Translations under genes and position numbers: made by a program
Assembly (NCBI RefSeq): GCF_003144195.1
Contig: NW_020290050.1
Span: 1 to 64,000, forward strand
Source: Ceraceosorus guamensis
Taxonomy: Eukaryota > Basidiomycota > Exobasidiomycetes > Ceraceosorales > Ceraceosoraceae
DNA: 64,000 bases
Reading direction: 5' to 3'
In this document: in pieces, positions 21,619 through 34,239 of the stretch
How the letters are laid out: each line of letters starts with the position of its first letter
Numbering within the stretch: position 1 is the first letter of the stretch
Notes under the pieces: generated by a model
What the model was told of the DNA's origin: nothing
Database searches by the model: none
The model's input: the letters and a program-made list of their open reading frames with translations, nothing else

Positions 21619-24600
21619 CCGCCACCGCCACCGCCACCGCCAGTCTCGTTGATGAGCTCCAAAAAGCCATTCAACCTCGCTCTATTTCCTCCCGCCTTTT
21701 TCTCGAGGTAATCTCTCAGTCCATCCCTGAGCACCGACTGCTTATCCAGCACATCGTGCAGCTGCTCCTTGGGCAGCTGGATCAGCGCTCCAAAAGAAGC
21801 GGGTGCGGTCTGCCTGGCGCAAATGATGAAACCTTCCCAAAGACGTTCGTTTGTCCAAATCTTCTTGGTGATCAGGCGGGTGAGGAGGTTGGAAGAGACG
21901 TATGTAGATAGCGATTTGTACGTCGATACGGCCATGATTGCCTATTGTCCGAGGGGGAGAGGGGGGGGTGGGGGGGGGGGGGGGAACTCCATCAGCTCTA
22001 TGCAAGCGGGTACAACCCCTGTTGAGGGAATTCGCGGCGGTGCGCACTCACGATCCTCATAAATACGATGGGCAAATTAGCTTCGTCGACGATCTGATTG
22101 AGCACAGCGCCAATCACCTGGGCCGTAAAGATGTCGGTGAGGCCAAAACATATCCCAACAGCCTCCACCGTGGCCTTGATGCCTATCTCCTGTTCCGATC
22201 TGGACAGCAACCCCATCAACTCTACAGGATTCAGCAAGGAGCCGGCCTTGACGCGTGGCAGGTTGGAAGATACGCTGCCAAAGCCTGCTGCTGGAGCTAC
22301 GACGACGGATGTAAAGACGGATTTGAGCAGCGCTCGGTCCGATGCCTGGCCCGTGTTCAGCAGCGTCACTACGCGCGGCAAAAATTTTTTGATCTCGTCC
22401 TGCGCCAAAAAAAAAAACAAAAAAAAAAAACAAGATGCGAGGCAAAAGGTAGGCCTTTGAGTAATGCGACGGCGAACCAGACTGCTGAAGCCAGCATGTC
22501 AACTCACCTTGCTCAGATCCGGCATGATGGGCACGAGGAACCTCGGACTAACATCTTCCCGCTCCTCTACCAACTTCTTGACCAGCGCGACCAATTTGGC
22601 CGGTCTGCTGCCCTTTTCCATGAGCGTAGCGATAGCAGCCAACGCCAGGTCCTGCGCTCCTTGCGGAAAGTTGCGTATCCTATCCATCAGCTTGGCATTA
22701 CCGCTGCCCAGAGACTTGACGAGGTTGGTAATGTGCAGCTGAACACCCTTTTGAGCTGCGCTGGACATGCGAGGAAAGATGGCAAAGATTTCGTCCAAGA
22801 GGTTCGGCACCTTGAGACACAGAACAAAGGCTAGCTCGACGTGCCTCAGCACGTCCGCGTCCGTCCATTCCAAGGAAGACTGCCCGCTGATGCTAGGGTC
22901 CGCATCGGTCGCTGCGTCTGCGTCTGCGCCTTTGTCGCTGTCGCTGGCAAGTGCGGAAGCAGGAGGCACATCGCACACGGCCTCGAGACCTCTTCTCGCG
23001 TGGTCCAGCGCAATCTCTTCCAGCGCGCCTTTGCTGCCAACCCATCCCCGAACAGTGACGATCGCAGCTCCTCTGACGCCTCCCTCCGCATCCCTCGTCA
23101 GTTCGAGCAGGTACTGAGCCGCTTGTGCTCTTGCCGGTGGTCTATTCATCGCCACATCCCTCAGAATCGTAAATCCCACGGCTCTTCTGCCCTTATCAGC
23201 GTCCGTGCAGAGCGTTTTGAGTTGCCCCAAGACGGACAGCGAGAGGTGAGGCACCTCGTTCAAGAAACGATGGAGCGTCTTGTCCTTTGCCTCGATGGCA
23301 GGCATCACGCCTTGCACAATGGCACAAAGCCACTGGTCGTACGTCGCCATGTCTCTCGCCTCCACCTTGACCTTTGATCGCCGTCTAGCGCTCGTCGAAT
23401 CGTCGGCTTGACCTTCCGGCAGGCTCCCGCTCGACCTCTTCTTGGCCGCCGCACGCGCAGACGTCCACTCTTCCGCCATCCAATGCGCCGCGAAGCCTAG
23501 CCTGCTGTCAAAGTCTTCCTTGACAAACTCCAGCATGATGCTCCGCAACTGGTCCGCATGCCCTGCAAGCGATGACCGGTTCGCAATATCGAGACTAGAC
23601 GCCGCGTCCGACAATTGCGCATCATCCGAGTGTTGGCCATTGCCATGGCTCTCAGCCTCCGGATCCGCAAAGCCTCTCGTCGCCAGTCTCGTGATGAGCG
23701 CCACCCAGAGCTGTTCGTGCATCGTGTTCTGTGTGGACGTTCTATCCTGTTCCTTGCTAGCGCCAACCTCCTCGATGCTATTCTTTGGCAAAGAGGCGGC
23801 ACAGGACTCTTGGATTGCTCCAGCTGCGCAGATACCCCTCACAGCGTCCAGCACGATGGTCTTTGCCTGATCAGGTCGCAAGCGTTTGGGCGGGGGAAGG
23901 ACGAACGTTTCCAGCGCTGCCAACTCCGAATCGTCAGCTTGCAAGAGCTGCGCGTCAGTCTGGGAGGAGGAGGAGGAGGAAGGAACAAGCTCTGCTGCTG
24001 CTGCTGGTAGGGCTAGCGCATCACTATCCAGCTTGATCTCATCATCGTCCGCATCCATCTTCAAAGGGTTGACGCTTTCGTCCAACTGCTGGTCCGCTTG
24101 ATCCGCTGCTTGCCCATCGCTACCGATGCGCGCGTACGGCGAGACGGCGGAAGAGGCCAACGCGGCAGCATCGGCTACAGAGTCTTTGGACGCGTGAGGC
24201 GTCGAAGTAGCCTGGATCGCCGCTACCGACGCGGCCACTTGCGCCAATTGAACCGGTTGAGCCACACCCGAAGGGTGCGGTGCGAAGGGCGGCGGTCCCG
24301 GTACTGGGGGCGCGGGCGCGGGCGCAGGAGGAGCGAGAGATGGGTCCAGCATGCGCAGCAAATTTGCCCGCGTTCTCTGCAGCGAGAGCATTGGCAGTGC
24401 GGTGACGACGCGGGGCGGGGCAGTCAGCATCGCACAACGCGACCTAGGAAGAGCGGCAAGAGTCGCAAGCAAGCAATCTCTGCCATTGCACTCACATCGA
24501 CAGCTTGCACGAGCATCTCCTCTTGCACACCCGCAAGTGTAGCGCAAACAATCTGATTGACCAATTCCAGCTCCAAAGTCGACACATCAAACATGGCCAG

Positions 24601-26591
24601 CGTATTCTGTCCGTTGGGATCCTGCGCCGCCTGAGCAAATATAGCAGCGGGCACGTACGTAGATAGTGCCGATACCTGCGCCTGGTTTAATTGCAGCTGC
24701 GGCGGGGGTGCAGATTGCGCCGAGTCGTTCACTGTCGAATCCTGAGGGGCAGAGATGGATGTGGAGGTGGATTGGGAAGAAGATGCGATATCCCCTTCAG
24801 ATACCTCTGCGACGCCACTCCCATCACCCTCTTCCTCATCCAGCTCATCATCCCACCTCACCCTTTTCCTCTTTCCTCCCACCGCCACTTTCCCATCGTA
24901 TGCGCCCTCTGCAGCTTTGCCTTTTCTCTTTGCTCCGCTCATAGCATCAGCTGTTGCAGCAGCTGCTTTTTCCAACGCCAACGCATTCGCTCTCCTCGCA
25001 TTCTCTTCCTTTGTAGCTTGCTCCATCCGACTCTTTTGCGCAGACAGAGCGCTCTGCAACTGATGTTCGCGGCCTTGGGCCGACAGGCCATCCTGAATCG
25101 ATCCAGAGTGCAAGAAATGCAGAAATAGCGACCTCAGCGTTTTCTCCACATTACGAAGCTCCGCAAAGGCTCGAGATGTCCGCGAGGAGGGTGTGCTACG
25201 GGGAGAGCTGGCCTGAAAGGCAGCAGGTGTCCAAGAGGTGATCGCTTCCAAAACGATTGGACATAGGCCTGGTCGGGTCCTTGCTAGTGGCGGCAGAGTA
25301 TTGAGCGCTGCGCTGACTATCTGCTCGGATCTGTGGTGCAAAGCCGAGAGACGAGGTGCGGGCTTCAGGGTTTGAGCTGTGCACTGCACACGGCACCCCG
25401 CAGAGACTCACGAAGAGGTAAAGATGATGGTGATGAGCGTTGTGAGGTAGCTGTTAGCTTCCGCTTCCAGGGCTGGCGTGTCCAGGTGCGGATGCTGGCC
25501 ATGAACGAGGTTCAGATTGACGTCGTTTCCGTATTGCTGCACGTAACGCGAGGTCAGCAACAATTGCGAGCGACCAGCACGCGGAGAGGGCCCCTTGCCC
25601 CGCTACAAGACGCGTAGCCTCCACCACTCCAGCTCGCTGCCACACGCACTACACTCACCTTGCCCGATGCTCCAACATTCGTGTGGGCTCGCGTGGCCAC
25701 CAGCACGATCCTCTGCGCCGCCTTGATCGCCGCAATCCTGGTTCCCACTCCCACATCCGGCGCATTTCCACTCTGCGCGTGTCCTTGCTGTCCCTGTTGT
25801 TGTTGTTGTTGTTGTGGTTGTTGATTCGCTACAGACGAGCTCTGCAAGACGTTCATCACCCTGGCCTTGCATTCGCAAATCTCCCTCCAAGCTTTGGCAA
25901 TGTGACCCGCGTGAGGATTTTCGGCCGAGAGGCGAAAGAGCAGAGGGTAGACGGAACAGAAGACTTGGAGGGCGGACTTGTGGGAGGAAGTCCAGCTGTT
26001 GGAGGAGGTGCCTGGAAGTGGCAGGAAGTGTTGCAGAGCTGGAGGCACGAGCGCAGCAACTGCAGGGAGACGTGGCGTAAGGGTGTGAGCGTAGGAGGGG
26101 GGGAGGTCCAGCTTGGCAATGAGAAAATGTGCGCGCGCCGGATGCCGCACGCAAACCTTTCACTCACGTTGCAATCTAGCGCCCATGCCTAGCCCAGGTC
26201 TGCAAAAGGCCAAGTTGCAAACCCTGAGGATCCAAGGGGTGAGACCGGGACCAGCTCTGGGGAGCAAGCTGATCAGACTGGGAAACAAAGGTTGCAGATT
26301 GCCAGGAGAAGAGACGAAGAGTTGATAGAGTTGCGCCAGCGATGATTCCTCGGCCGAAGGTGTCGATGCTGAGAGGGCGCGAGACAGGAGGGTCAAGGCA
26401 TCTGGCGGAGAGGATGATGAGGTGTCATGGTCGTCGACTGGCATGGCAGTGCCTACTTGACTTGCGATCGACGATGAAGAGGCGACGGAGCTGCTACCCA
26501 TGCCCATGCCCGTGCCCGAGCCAGAGCTTGAGCTGGAAGCCGCAGGGGCAGCCAGCGAGGCCGACATGCCAGCATCTGCCAGGCCCGACAT
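21405..26591 (-). CDS. PTA1: Symplekin/Pta1-type mRNA 3'-end processing scaffold
   Basis: Seven exons give about 1,512 residues: 26591-26168, 26059-25659, 25536-25412, 25330-24496, about 24377-22508, 22399-22052 and 21941-21405. The N-terminal part has helical-repeat segments ending in NDVNLNLVHGQHP, as in the symplekin N-domain. The C-terminal half includes LLNPVELMGLLSRSE, LPIVFMRI and IWTNERLWEGFIICARQ, all typical of the symplekin C-domain. The family acts in the nucleus as the scaffold of the cleavage/polyadenylation complex and contacts Ssu72 and CPSF subunits. Pro/Ala-rich and acidic linkers lie between the domains. The tail has runs of Gly and Ala encoded by repeats. The last intron holds a long G tract. 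The protein is longer than yeast Pta1 because of these insertions. Confidence 0.9.
21961..21984. repeat. G-rich homopolymer in a symplekin intron
   Basis: A near-pure G run (C on the transcript) with a T break, in the last intron of the symplekin gene. On the transcript it forms a C-rich tract upstream of the acceptor. Confidence 0.8.
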
Positions 26592-27595
26592 GATCGTCCC
26601 CTGACCCTTTGTCGACGTCCCTGCAAGCGCCTAAGCGGGTGTGTGCGTGTGCGTGTGCGTGTGCGTGTGTGTATTCGCTCAATCAGCGTCCTCTTATGGA
26701 CTAGCCACGTGCCGCTTCGTCGTCGTGGAAAAACAGAGCTTCAAGCTGAGCGCTGTGAATGGTCAGTCTCGTCTCTCAAGAGATGACGCGTTCGATGTTG
26801 GCAGCGTGCGGGGGATTGCGTCTGGAAGAAGACGCCGGCTGCTGCAGCAAAAGCTTGGCGGCAAGTTGTTGTTCGAGTGCGTGCGTGCGTCAGGATGTGA
26901 CCAGCGAACGGCAGCGAGCGTTTCTGGAAGACAGGATGAGCACCGCTATCGCAAGTGATGCCATGTGATGTGGAGATCAGCCGCCGTGAGTGGTAGGTGA
27001 GTAGCGAGCCGAAGCGATGCCATGCGAAGCGATGCGATGTCCATGTTCCCATCTTACCTGGCTGCTTGCTGCTGCCAGTCAAGGCGCACGCCCTTATTCC
27101 ATCCACGATCACCTCGCGCGCGCGCACACTCGTGACTCTCTGCCATGCATGGCCATGCCAGTCACGTGAGTCACGATGCCACGCAGACTGGCGATCACGT
27201 GATTCTCACGCGTCATGAGCGGTGGCCACTTGTTGACTCAAAATTCACGACTCAAAATTTCATCAAATCAAGAATCAAGAATTGAAGCAAGAATCAAGAA
27301 TCAACTTTGTTTCTGACGCGCGTCTAAGCTCACGTGGCGTGCGCATGGATGAGCCCCCCCCCCATCAAATAAGTCCAAAAGTCACGAGTTCGTGTGCATG
27401 GATGTGTGCGCCGACTTGACTCATTACTACCACCTGCACACCACCCAAGCAAGCAAGCAAGCAGACAACGAAAGTTAGCAAACAGGCTTGCGCGGAGAGA
27501 GAAAGAGAGAGAGGTAGAGAGAGAAAGAGAGAGAGAAAGAGAGGGGGGCAGATCAGCATCCGCATCAGCATCAGCGCTGCTTCTGTGCGTCAGCC
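26592..27595. promoter_or_regulatory. Shared upstream region, symplekin / DUF1764-like gene
   Basis: A divergent 1 kb gap. It has a (GTGTGC)n repeat close to the symplekin start, GTGACTC-like units near 27155-27180 and a GAGA-rich tract at 27500-27545 just before the plus-strand start. No gene is seen. Confidence 0.45.
26638..26672. repeat. (GTGTGC)n microsatellite
   Basis: About five hexamer units 47 bp upstream of the symplekin ATG. Confidence 0.8.
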
Positions 27596-27690
27596 ATGTC
27601 GACTAAGCGCAAGGCCGACTCAGCGAGCGCGGGTGCGGGTGCGGGTGCGGGTGCGGGTGCGGGTGCGGGTGCGGGTGGAGCGTCCAAAAG

Positions 27691-27740
<50 letters not shown>

Positions 27741-28036
27741 CTGCCAGTGCGTCGACGAGCGGAAAGAGCAGGAAGAGGATGAGCGAGATCGATGAAATCT
27801 TCTCAGCTGGAGGAGGTGGAGGTGGAGGTGGTGCTGGTGCTGGCGGCGCTGGCGGTGGTGGAGCGACGAGAGGCGAGAAAGTTGGGAAAAGGGGGGATGG
27901 TGGAGCTGCGAGCGGGAGCGCGAGTGCGAGTGCGAGCGCAAACCAAGTCGGACGGAAGGAGAAGAAGCGCAAAAAAGTCGATCGTCGGATTCCAGATGCT
28001 CATCAGGCTGTCAATGACGGTGCTGATGCTCGAGCT

Positions 28037-28068
<32 letters not shown>

Positions 28069-28872
28069 AGAGGTGCACGATCCATCGGCTGGTCTGGCAG
28101 GTGGAAGTCTTGTCGACTCGCACTCGCACTCGCACTCGCACTCGCACTCGCACTCGCGCAAGGTGGCATCGGTGAATGAGATGCAGACTGGAACGGGGAC
28201 GGGGACGGGCAGAGGCAGAGGCAGAGGCAGAGGCAGAGGCAGAGAGGCAGATGGAGATGGAGGCGCGGCGGCGGCATTCGTGCTGGACGATGAGGATCTG
28301 GCTTTTGCGGATTCGAGAGGTACGCGTGAGTCAATCTTCTATTTGCTTTGTTTCCTGTCTTGATGGACCATCACTAAGGACCTCTCTATTGTTGTCTCGC
28401 CCCCCCCCTTTCCACACGCACTCGCAGGCAAGAGGACGGATGAAGGATTTAGAATCTTTACAGAGGACGAATTGGGATTGACGAAAAATCTGACCGGAGG
28501 AGGTGAGTTTTTGAGTCTTGAAGTCTGTGCGCTTTCGGTATCTTCTTTCGCTTTTCGTCACTGGGTGGCGTGCGGGGGCCGCGAGTCGAGTCGTACGATT
28601 TCGTGCACGGGAGCGCGGCGTAAACCCCCCTCCCCTTTTGCGCACCAAAAAGCCCCTCTCCCCTCCCCCAAAGACTGGCTAGGGTTTTGTGTTGGGATGA
28701 TGACGAGCGACATTGTGCGCCTGCTCCTCCTCCTCCTCTCGTCAACACATGCTCGATGATGCAGCATCGATGCAGCGCGCTAGCTGATCCCCCACTCCCA
28801 CCTGTTTCTAAACTTGTCACGCTTCAACAAGGCACAAGGCTCTGTCCATTCGATTGCGATTGTTGTTTCTGA
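27596..28872 (+). CDS. DUF1764-like protein with low-complexity N-terminus
   Basis: Three exons (27596-28319, 28428-28502 and 28832-28872) give 279 residues. The C-terminal block GFRIFTEDELGL and the final CPFDCDCCF match the conserved end of the eukaryotic DUF1764 family, whose function is unknown. The first 240 residues are mostly repeats: Gly-Ala pairs, a long Ala run, a Gly run, a second Ala run, Ser-His pairs and Gly-Arg pairs. Each is encoded by a short tandem DNA repeat. Lys/Arg-rich patches such as RKEKKRKKVDRR suggest nuclear or nucleolar location (inference). The last exon carries only 13 codons, including four of the terminal cysteines. It is divergent from symplekin. Confidence 0.82.
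27629..27676. repeat. (GCGGGT)n coding microsatellite
   Basis: Hexamer units encoding alternating Gly-Ala inside the DUF1764-like gene. Confidence 0.8.
27689..27737. repeat. (GCT)n coding microsatellite
   Basis: About 16 GCT codons in a row encode a poly-alanine run. In the other frames or strand the same DNA gives spurious poly-Leu, poly-Cys or poly-Gln frames. Confidence 0.85.
28118..28157. repeat. (CACTCG)n coding microsatellite
   Basis: About six and a half hexamer units encoding Ser-His repeats in the DUF1764-like protein. Confidence 0.85.
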
Positions 28873-30022
28873 TCGCCGGCACATGCGCGCGCGGGGGATG
28901 CGGTGCTCGCCAGAGCTTTGGCGGCACAACGAACAGCGACCGGCGATCAGCGATCAGCGATCTGGATCGGGGGCGTCTACCCGTTACACTCGGTGCATCT
29001 CTGTTGCCAGACAAGGTCAGACATGAGGGTAGCGCCTGCTTTCTCTACCGATGGAAAGCACGTTCGAGGGGGGCAGCGCGCACTCGCATCATCCCGAACA
29101 AGGGTTCGCAATTTCCTTCTCCTCGCCCCCCCTCGTGCACTGCAAGATTCCCGCATCCGGCGCCCCGCATAAGAGTGGCGAAGAAGACGAAAAGAAAAGA
29201 GAGGAATCGAGCGGTATGCCTCGCGCACCGGATTGCCCACTCCCCGAAGGGCAGGGCTCCGTCTGAGCAAGCAAGATATGGCCATAGCCGCCTCTTTTCT
29301 TTGTTTGGCAAAAGAGGATGGACGAGACAGGCGCGCGCCTCTTCGTCGTCCGCACCACCGTCGCAGGAAGGTCAAAAGCAAAAAGCAGAGCGGCGCGCAC
29401 TTTTTTTTTGGGCCCTCCTGCTCGATCGACATCGAAGCGAGGACGCTGGCGCGTGCAGTCGACGCCCCTTGCTACCAGACAAGCGAGAGACTCGGGAGAG
29501 GACACACATTGGTCATTCATCCCACGCTGCTCCTCTTGTACGATAAATTTGTACAGCTTCGCTCCGATCCGCTTCGGCACAGGAGGAGAAGAAGCGGGCT
29601 ACACTGGCTCACGTTCCACGTTTTCAGAATATTCCCACGATTGCCTTGCTCGGACCTTTCTCCACCCACGATCGCGAGGGGGGCAACGCGCACGGGACTC
29701 TCGTGCGTGCCTCTTATCCTGTAGAATAGAATAGTCCGCAGGCTTCTGCATGCATCGCCATTATTGCAAAAGCTTTACAATCACTATGATGGCGCGCGCC
29801 GGGGGGGAGGGGGGGAATGGCAATGGGCATGGCGAAACAAAACATTGCGGGAAAAAAGCATCAAGGAAGAGAATGCATCCAGAGCCACGCCGCCTTTCAG
29901 CCCCAATCTCTGCGCTTTCGACGCCCCACGCTACTTGCGAATGTCAATGCGCGCGCAAAACGCATCGCAACATCCCCGCATCCCCGCATCCCATCCCATC
30001 CCATCCCGGACATCGCATCGCA
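28873..30022. other. Intergenic between convergent genes
   Basis: It separates the stops of the DUF1764-like gene and GRC3. Frames of 60-230 codons exist on both strands, but they overlap one another and show no domain. A TCCCATCCCA run lies near 29990. Nothing else is recognised. Confidence 0.55.
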
Positions 30023-33000
30023 TCACCTCTGACCTCTTCTTAGTATATTCCTCCTCACTCTCCTCTCGCCCCTTCCCACCGTACCGCTCCCACGCATCGC
30101 GTCATCCCACTGCAAATAAGGCACATCCTGCAGCCGTACGCCCGCCAAAGTGTCTAGCTGCTGCTCCTGCTCCTGCAAATCGCGTGGTGCTCGTCGAGTT
30201 CCTTCAGCTTGCGCCGCGGCGACATGCTTGAAAGGCGTTGGAGTGCCAAGAGAGATTGCTCGAACGTGTTGATGGTCCAAAGAGGCCCAAATGGGTAGTC
30301 GAATATTGCCCTTGATCAGAGCTAGACCTCGCCGCCGCCGCCGCCGCATTCTCCCATCTTCATCCTCATGCCCTTCCAAGCTCTTTGTTGCGCCTGCTGA
30401 AAAAGTCGCCGCCGCCGCCGGCGACGGGGATGCAGGAGGAGGAGGAGGAGGAGGATGGTGCAATGCTAGACTTATTTCTTGAGGCGAAAGAGAGTGGATC
30501 AAGCTGAGCTTGCCGCTCAAAGGATCTATGGAGCGCACGATGGCCATGCCCAAGTAAGCGCAGCGCGATACGCGAGGCAAAGGTTTGCTCAGCGCTTCTC
30601 TCCACATTTCCGTAGCAGGTGCCGCTGCTGCTGCTTGTGCTTGTGCGCCTTCAAGCTCATACGGACGCTCTCGATGCACCCCTCTCCCCTCCTCCTTTCC
30701 TTCTCGAGCAGGCAAAACCCAAGGGCAAGGCTGGTCAGGCTCGTCATGAGAGGAAAGACCAGCTTCGAGCATCGGCGGCGGCGGCGGCGGCGGCGGCGGC
30801 AAGTCGACGACGACGATGGCCACCAGTGCGCCGTTGAGCGCAGCAAGTTTGAGCTGGTCAGGCACGCTCGCTGCTGCTGCGAAATCCAAAACGTGCAAGC
30901 CTGCCTGCAGCCCTTGCTCCACGCGCACTTCGCAAGGTCTCTTTGCGAGCAAGCTCGTCGCGAAATCCCAAGCGGGTCTTGCGCGCCTGATGATGCGAGG
31001 AGGCGATGATGGGTGGTGGTGCGCAAAGTTCAGAGGCGCATCGCTCGCCCGAGCAAGCTCTTCTTCAGTTTCCAATCGACTTTGATCTAGAGAAGCCGCT
31101 GCTGCTGCTGCTGCTGGCAAAAGGAAAGGTCGAGAACGTTGGTACAAGTGCGCCATCAACCCTACGGATCTCTTTTCAGCCGCTGAAAGTCCTCGTTTGC
31201 CTTCTCGCCGCCCGCTCCATCCCGAGCCGGAGCGGGAGCTGGTCGCGCAAAAAGCACCAGCAGCAGGTTCTAGCGGCCAAACGACGGGTGGGCTAGCCAG
31301 CGTTGCGCCAGTCTCGTCCAGATAAGGCCTGCCCACGTAGGGCGTAGGAAAAGAGGCATCATGTTGCGGGACCGGCGGCATCTGAGCATCATCCCGGCTC
31401 TCCTCGGCTCGCGCGCGCGAATCCGTAGTCGCTTCTTGCGCTCTTGAAAAATGTGGAGGATTTGCGCGCGCAAGAGGTTGATCCGAAGGTTGCAAGTCCA
31501 AAATGTGACTTGGAAGCGTCATCCTTTCCACTGCGTTGTTCAGATCCGCGCCTAATCCAGAGGTCCATCCGTGCGTGTTGATGATCAACGTTCCATCCAA
31601 CGCTGCTCCTGCTCCTGCTCCTGCGATGTTGCTTGATCCTTCATCTCGCAAACCTCTGCCTGACCAGGAATCAGGAGCGAGTCGAACCTCTTCGTACACT
31701 CTTACAAGATCCTCCACCATGGAGCAGTACATCCTCGGACAATCCTTTGGCGTCGTGTCGCCCAGGAAATGAGACTTGACGGTGCGAGCATAAGGAGCTA
31801 CGCACCATGCCGGTCCCACGAACACCTCTGCCTCTTGCCCGAGATCCACCCCAGACCACGAGTCCCCGAAGCTCTTTTCAGGAGCATTTGGCGTCGCGCA
31901 CAGGTCGAAGGCGTACAGACCCAACACTCCAGCCGGAGCGAATTCCGGTTGTCCAGGATCCGTATCTAACCAGTAAACCGTTCCTCCAACTCTTGCCCCC
32001 GCTGCTGCTAGCGCTTCATCAGCTCCACCTGCATCTCGCGTCGCCGTCGCGCTCGCTCGACGAGAGATGATGGCGTTCAAAAGCATCCTAGCAAAGGTGC
32101 TCTTGCCCACATTCCTAGGTCCTCTGATCAGCACTCTGATTGCTTCTCTGCGCGCCGCTGCCGCTGCCGCTGCCGCCGCCGCCGCCCCTCTCTCCTCCAC
32201 ATCCAAGCTTCCCATGCTGGCGCTGGAATAGACTTGCGCAGAGGAAGCAAAGGATTGCAAAGCTCTTTGCCACGTTTCGGGATAGCGCATTTGTGGTGGA
32301 GGAGCAGCAGTAGCGGTGCGCTTCGGTGCGAGTGTGGATGGGCCGGAGGCGGAGGAGGAGGAGGAGGAAGAGATCATCTGCGGTTGGTGGATCAGCAGAC
32401 CAGAAATGGGAGACGAGGGATTCGACTCTTCTCCGACTCTTCGAGCCTCAAACGCAACAGTCGGACAAACATCTCGAATGCTTCGCATTCCATTGTCCAA
32501 CTCTTCCATCAAGACGAGCAAGTCAAAGTGGCCCGACGCGCCTCCTGCTCCTTGCCCTTCTCGCAGCGCGTGAATCGCAACGCTCTGCGACTCCATCGCT
32601 TCTCGCTCAGACATTTCGGAGGGGAGCGGCAATGCGAGCAGATGGTGCGTCGCTTCTTGCAGCGGCGCAAAGAAATCGCACGTGATGCCGCGACGAAGGT
32701 GTGCGCCGGCCAGAGTTGCTTGACCTGCCAAGACGCGAATGGACGCCAAGCCGCTCATGCATAGCCGCTGAAAGGGGGGGCGGGGGCGAGGAGAGATGCG
32801 TGGAAATGATGAATTGTAGGCTTTTGAGCGCGAGCGCGAGCGCGGGGCGGCAAGAAACTCACTTGACCTGCCACGAGACCCAAGACGATTTGATCGCGTC
32901 GCTTTCGTGTTGGCGGTCGCCACCAGTTCCTCCTTTGCGTTGCTGATGCAGAGGTGGAAGCAGCAGCAGAGGCAGCCGCAGGGGCAGCAGCAGGGGCAGC

Positions 33001-33630
33001 AGCAGGGGCAGCAGGGGCAGCAGCAGCGACAACATGCTGCCCTCTCTCAGCTGTACGCTTCCCTGCTGCTGCTGCTGCTGCTGCTGCGCTCGAAAAGCAT
33101 GGAGAGGCAATCCAGACCTCGCTCCATGCATTGTCCTGCTCTTGCTCTCGCCGCACCTTGGAGGAGTTGTGATGGCCAATGCGCGCGCCAGATCCTGCTT
33201 CCGCATCCGCTGCCGCCTCTTCCACCCTTCCATCGCTCTCGGCCTCGCTCTCGCTGGAGCTGCTGTTGCGCGCTGCAAAGGTCTGCGCTGCTGCTGCTGG
33301 ATGAAGCCTGCCTGCTGCTGCTGCTGCTGCTGCTCCCCGCTCCCGCTCCATGTCCATTGCAAGTCTCGCCTTTTTCTTCTTCCTGCCAGCCTGCCCATGC
33401 TCGTGCTCACGCTCGCGCACCACCGTTCCCTTGCTGCTGGACGCTCCATCCACTTTATCCCCTGCTCCCTCTCGCACTCGCATCGCATGACCCTCGTGTT
33501 GCCCCTGCACCTGCCCCTGCACCTGCACCCCTTCTCCCGCTCGCCCTCGCCCCTGCCCCCGCCCCTGCTCCAGCAAGATCTCCTCTTGCGCACGTCTCAA
33601 TCGAGCTTTACGAGCAGCTATAGCGCTCAT
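30023..33630 (-). CDS. GRC3: Polynucleotide 5'-kinase Grc3/Nol9
   Basis: Two exons (33630-32863 and 32767-30023) give 1,170 residues. The N-terminal 250 residues are low complexity, with poly-Ala, Arg/Lys and acidic tracts. Next comes a beta-strand region, then Walker A GPRNVGKST and the phosphate-site block DTDPGQPEFAPAG, both typical of Clp1/Grc3 kinases. Further on, NTHGWTSGLG matches the family. Grc3 phosphorylates RNA 5' ends in the nucleolus during ITS2 removal from pre-rRNA, working with the Las1 nuclease. Insertions rich in Pro, Ala and Arg lengthen the protein. The start was chosen at the ATG opening MSAIAARKAR, which directly follows a (GCAC)n repeat. It is divergent from PSF2 over 646 bp. 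Confidence 0.9.
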
Positions 33631-33662
33631 CGCGTGCGTGCGTGCGTGCGTGCGTGCGTGTG
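33631..33662. repeat. (GCAC)n repeat abutting the GRC3 start
   Basis: On the minus strand a run of about seven GCAC units ends within a few bases of the GRC3 ATG, so it lies in the 5' leader. Confidence 0.85.
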
Positions 33663-34239
33663 TGGTAGGATGGATGTGCTTGGAAGGGGATGCCAGATGG
33701 GCAACGTGCAAATGGACAAAGTCACAATCAAGGCCATGTATTGCATCGGGGCCATGCAGCACTCGTGACTCCAGCAAAACTCGACAAACTCGATCGATGC
33801 GTGTGCGTGCATGCATCCAAAAAAAAGGAAATTCCAACGAGTCACGTGGTCAAAGATGTGGAAGCTGCGTGCGCGCGCGCGGGGTAGGGATTTACGCGTC
33901 GCGTGAATGCAGGCGGGGGCTGCATGCAGCGTACACGTGTTGATTCAGATTGGCGGGGGGACTCGTGACTCGCGTGACTCTTGACTTGATGTGACTCGTG
34001 ACTCAGACTGGCGCACCTCGATGGCGCTGCGCTCGAATCAACAATCACCAATCTTGAATGAATTGTCAGAATCGCAAATCCGGGCTCGTGACTCGCAGCA
34101 CGCAGACCGCACGCTCGTAGCTTCCCCGTCCATCCATCCACCTTTGCACCCCGTTGAAGCATACAACTAACTGCTTTCCTAACCATCATCCATCGTCCTC
34201 CTTCGCCCTCTCCCCAACATCCACACCCACACCCACACC

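Noticed and set aside
26638-26672. Direct repeats as a CRISPR array
   Set aside because: Hexamer microsatellite without spacers, in a eukaryotic genome.
27603-28334. Several minus-strand frames of 100-130 codons
   Set aside because: Antisense of the DUF1764-like microsatellites, giving poly-His/Gln/Arg without conservation.
28854-29580. Overlapping frames of 150-230 codons as genes
   Set aside because: They overlap in five frames with no domain; lack of stops reflects high GC.
33034-33768. Long plus-strand frame opposite GRC3 exon 1
   Set aside because: Poly-Cys/Leu-rich antisense shadow of repeat-coded alanine and glutamate runs; no domain.
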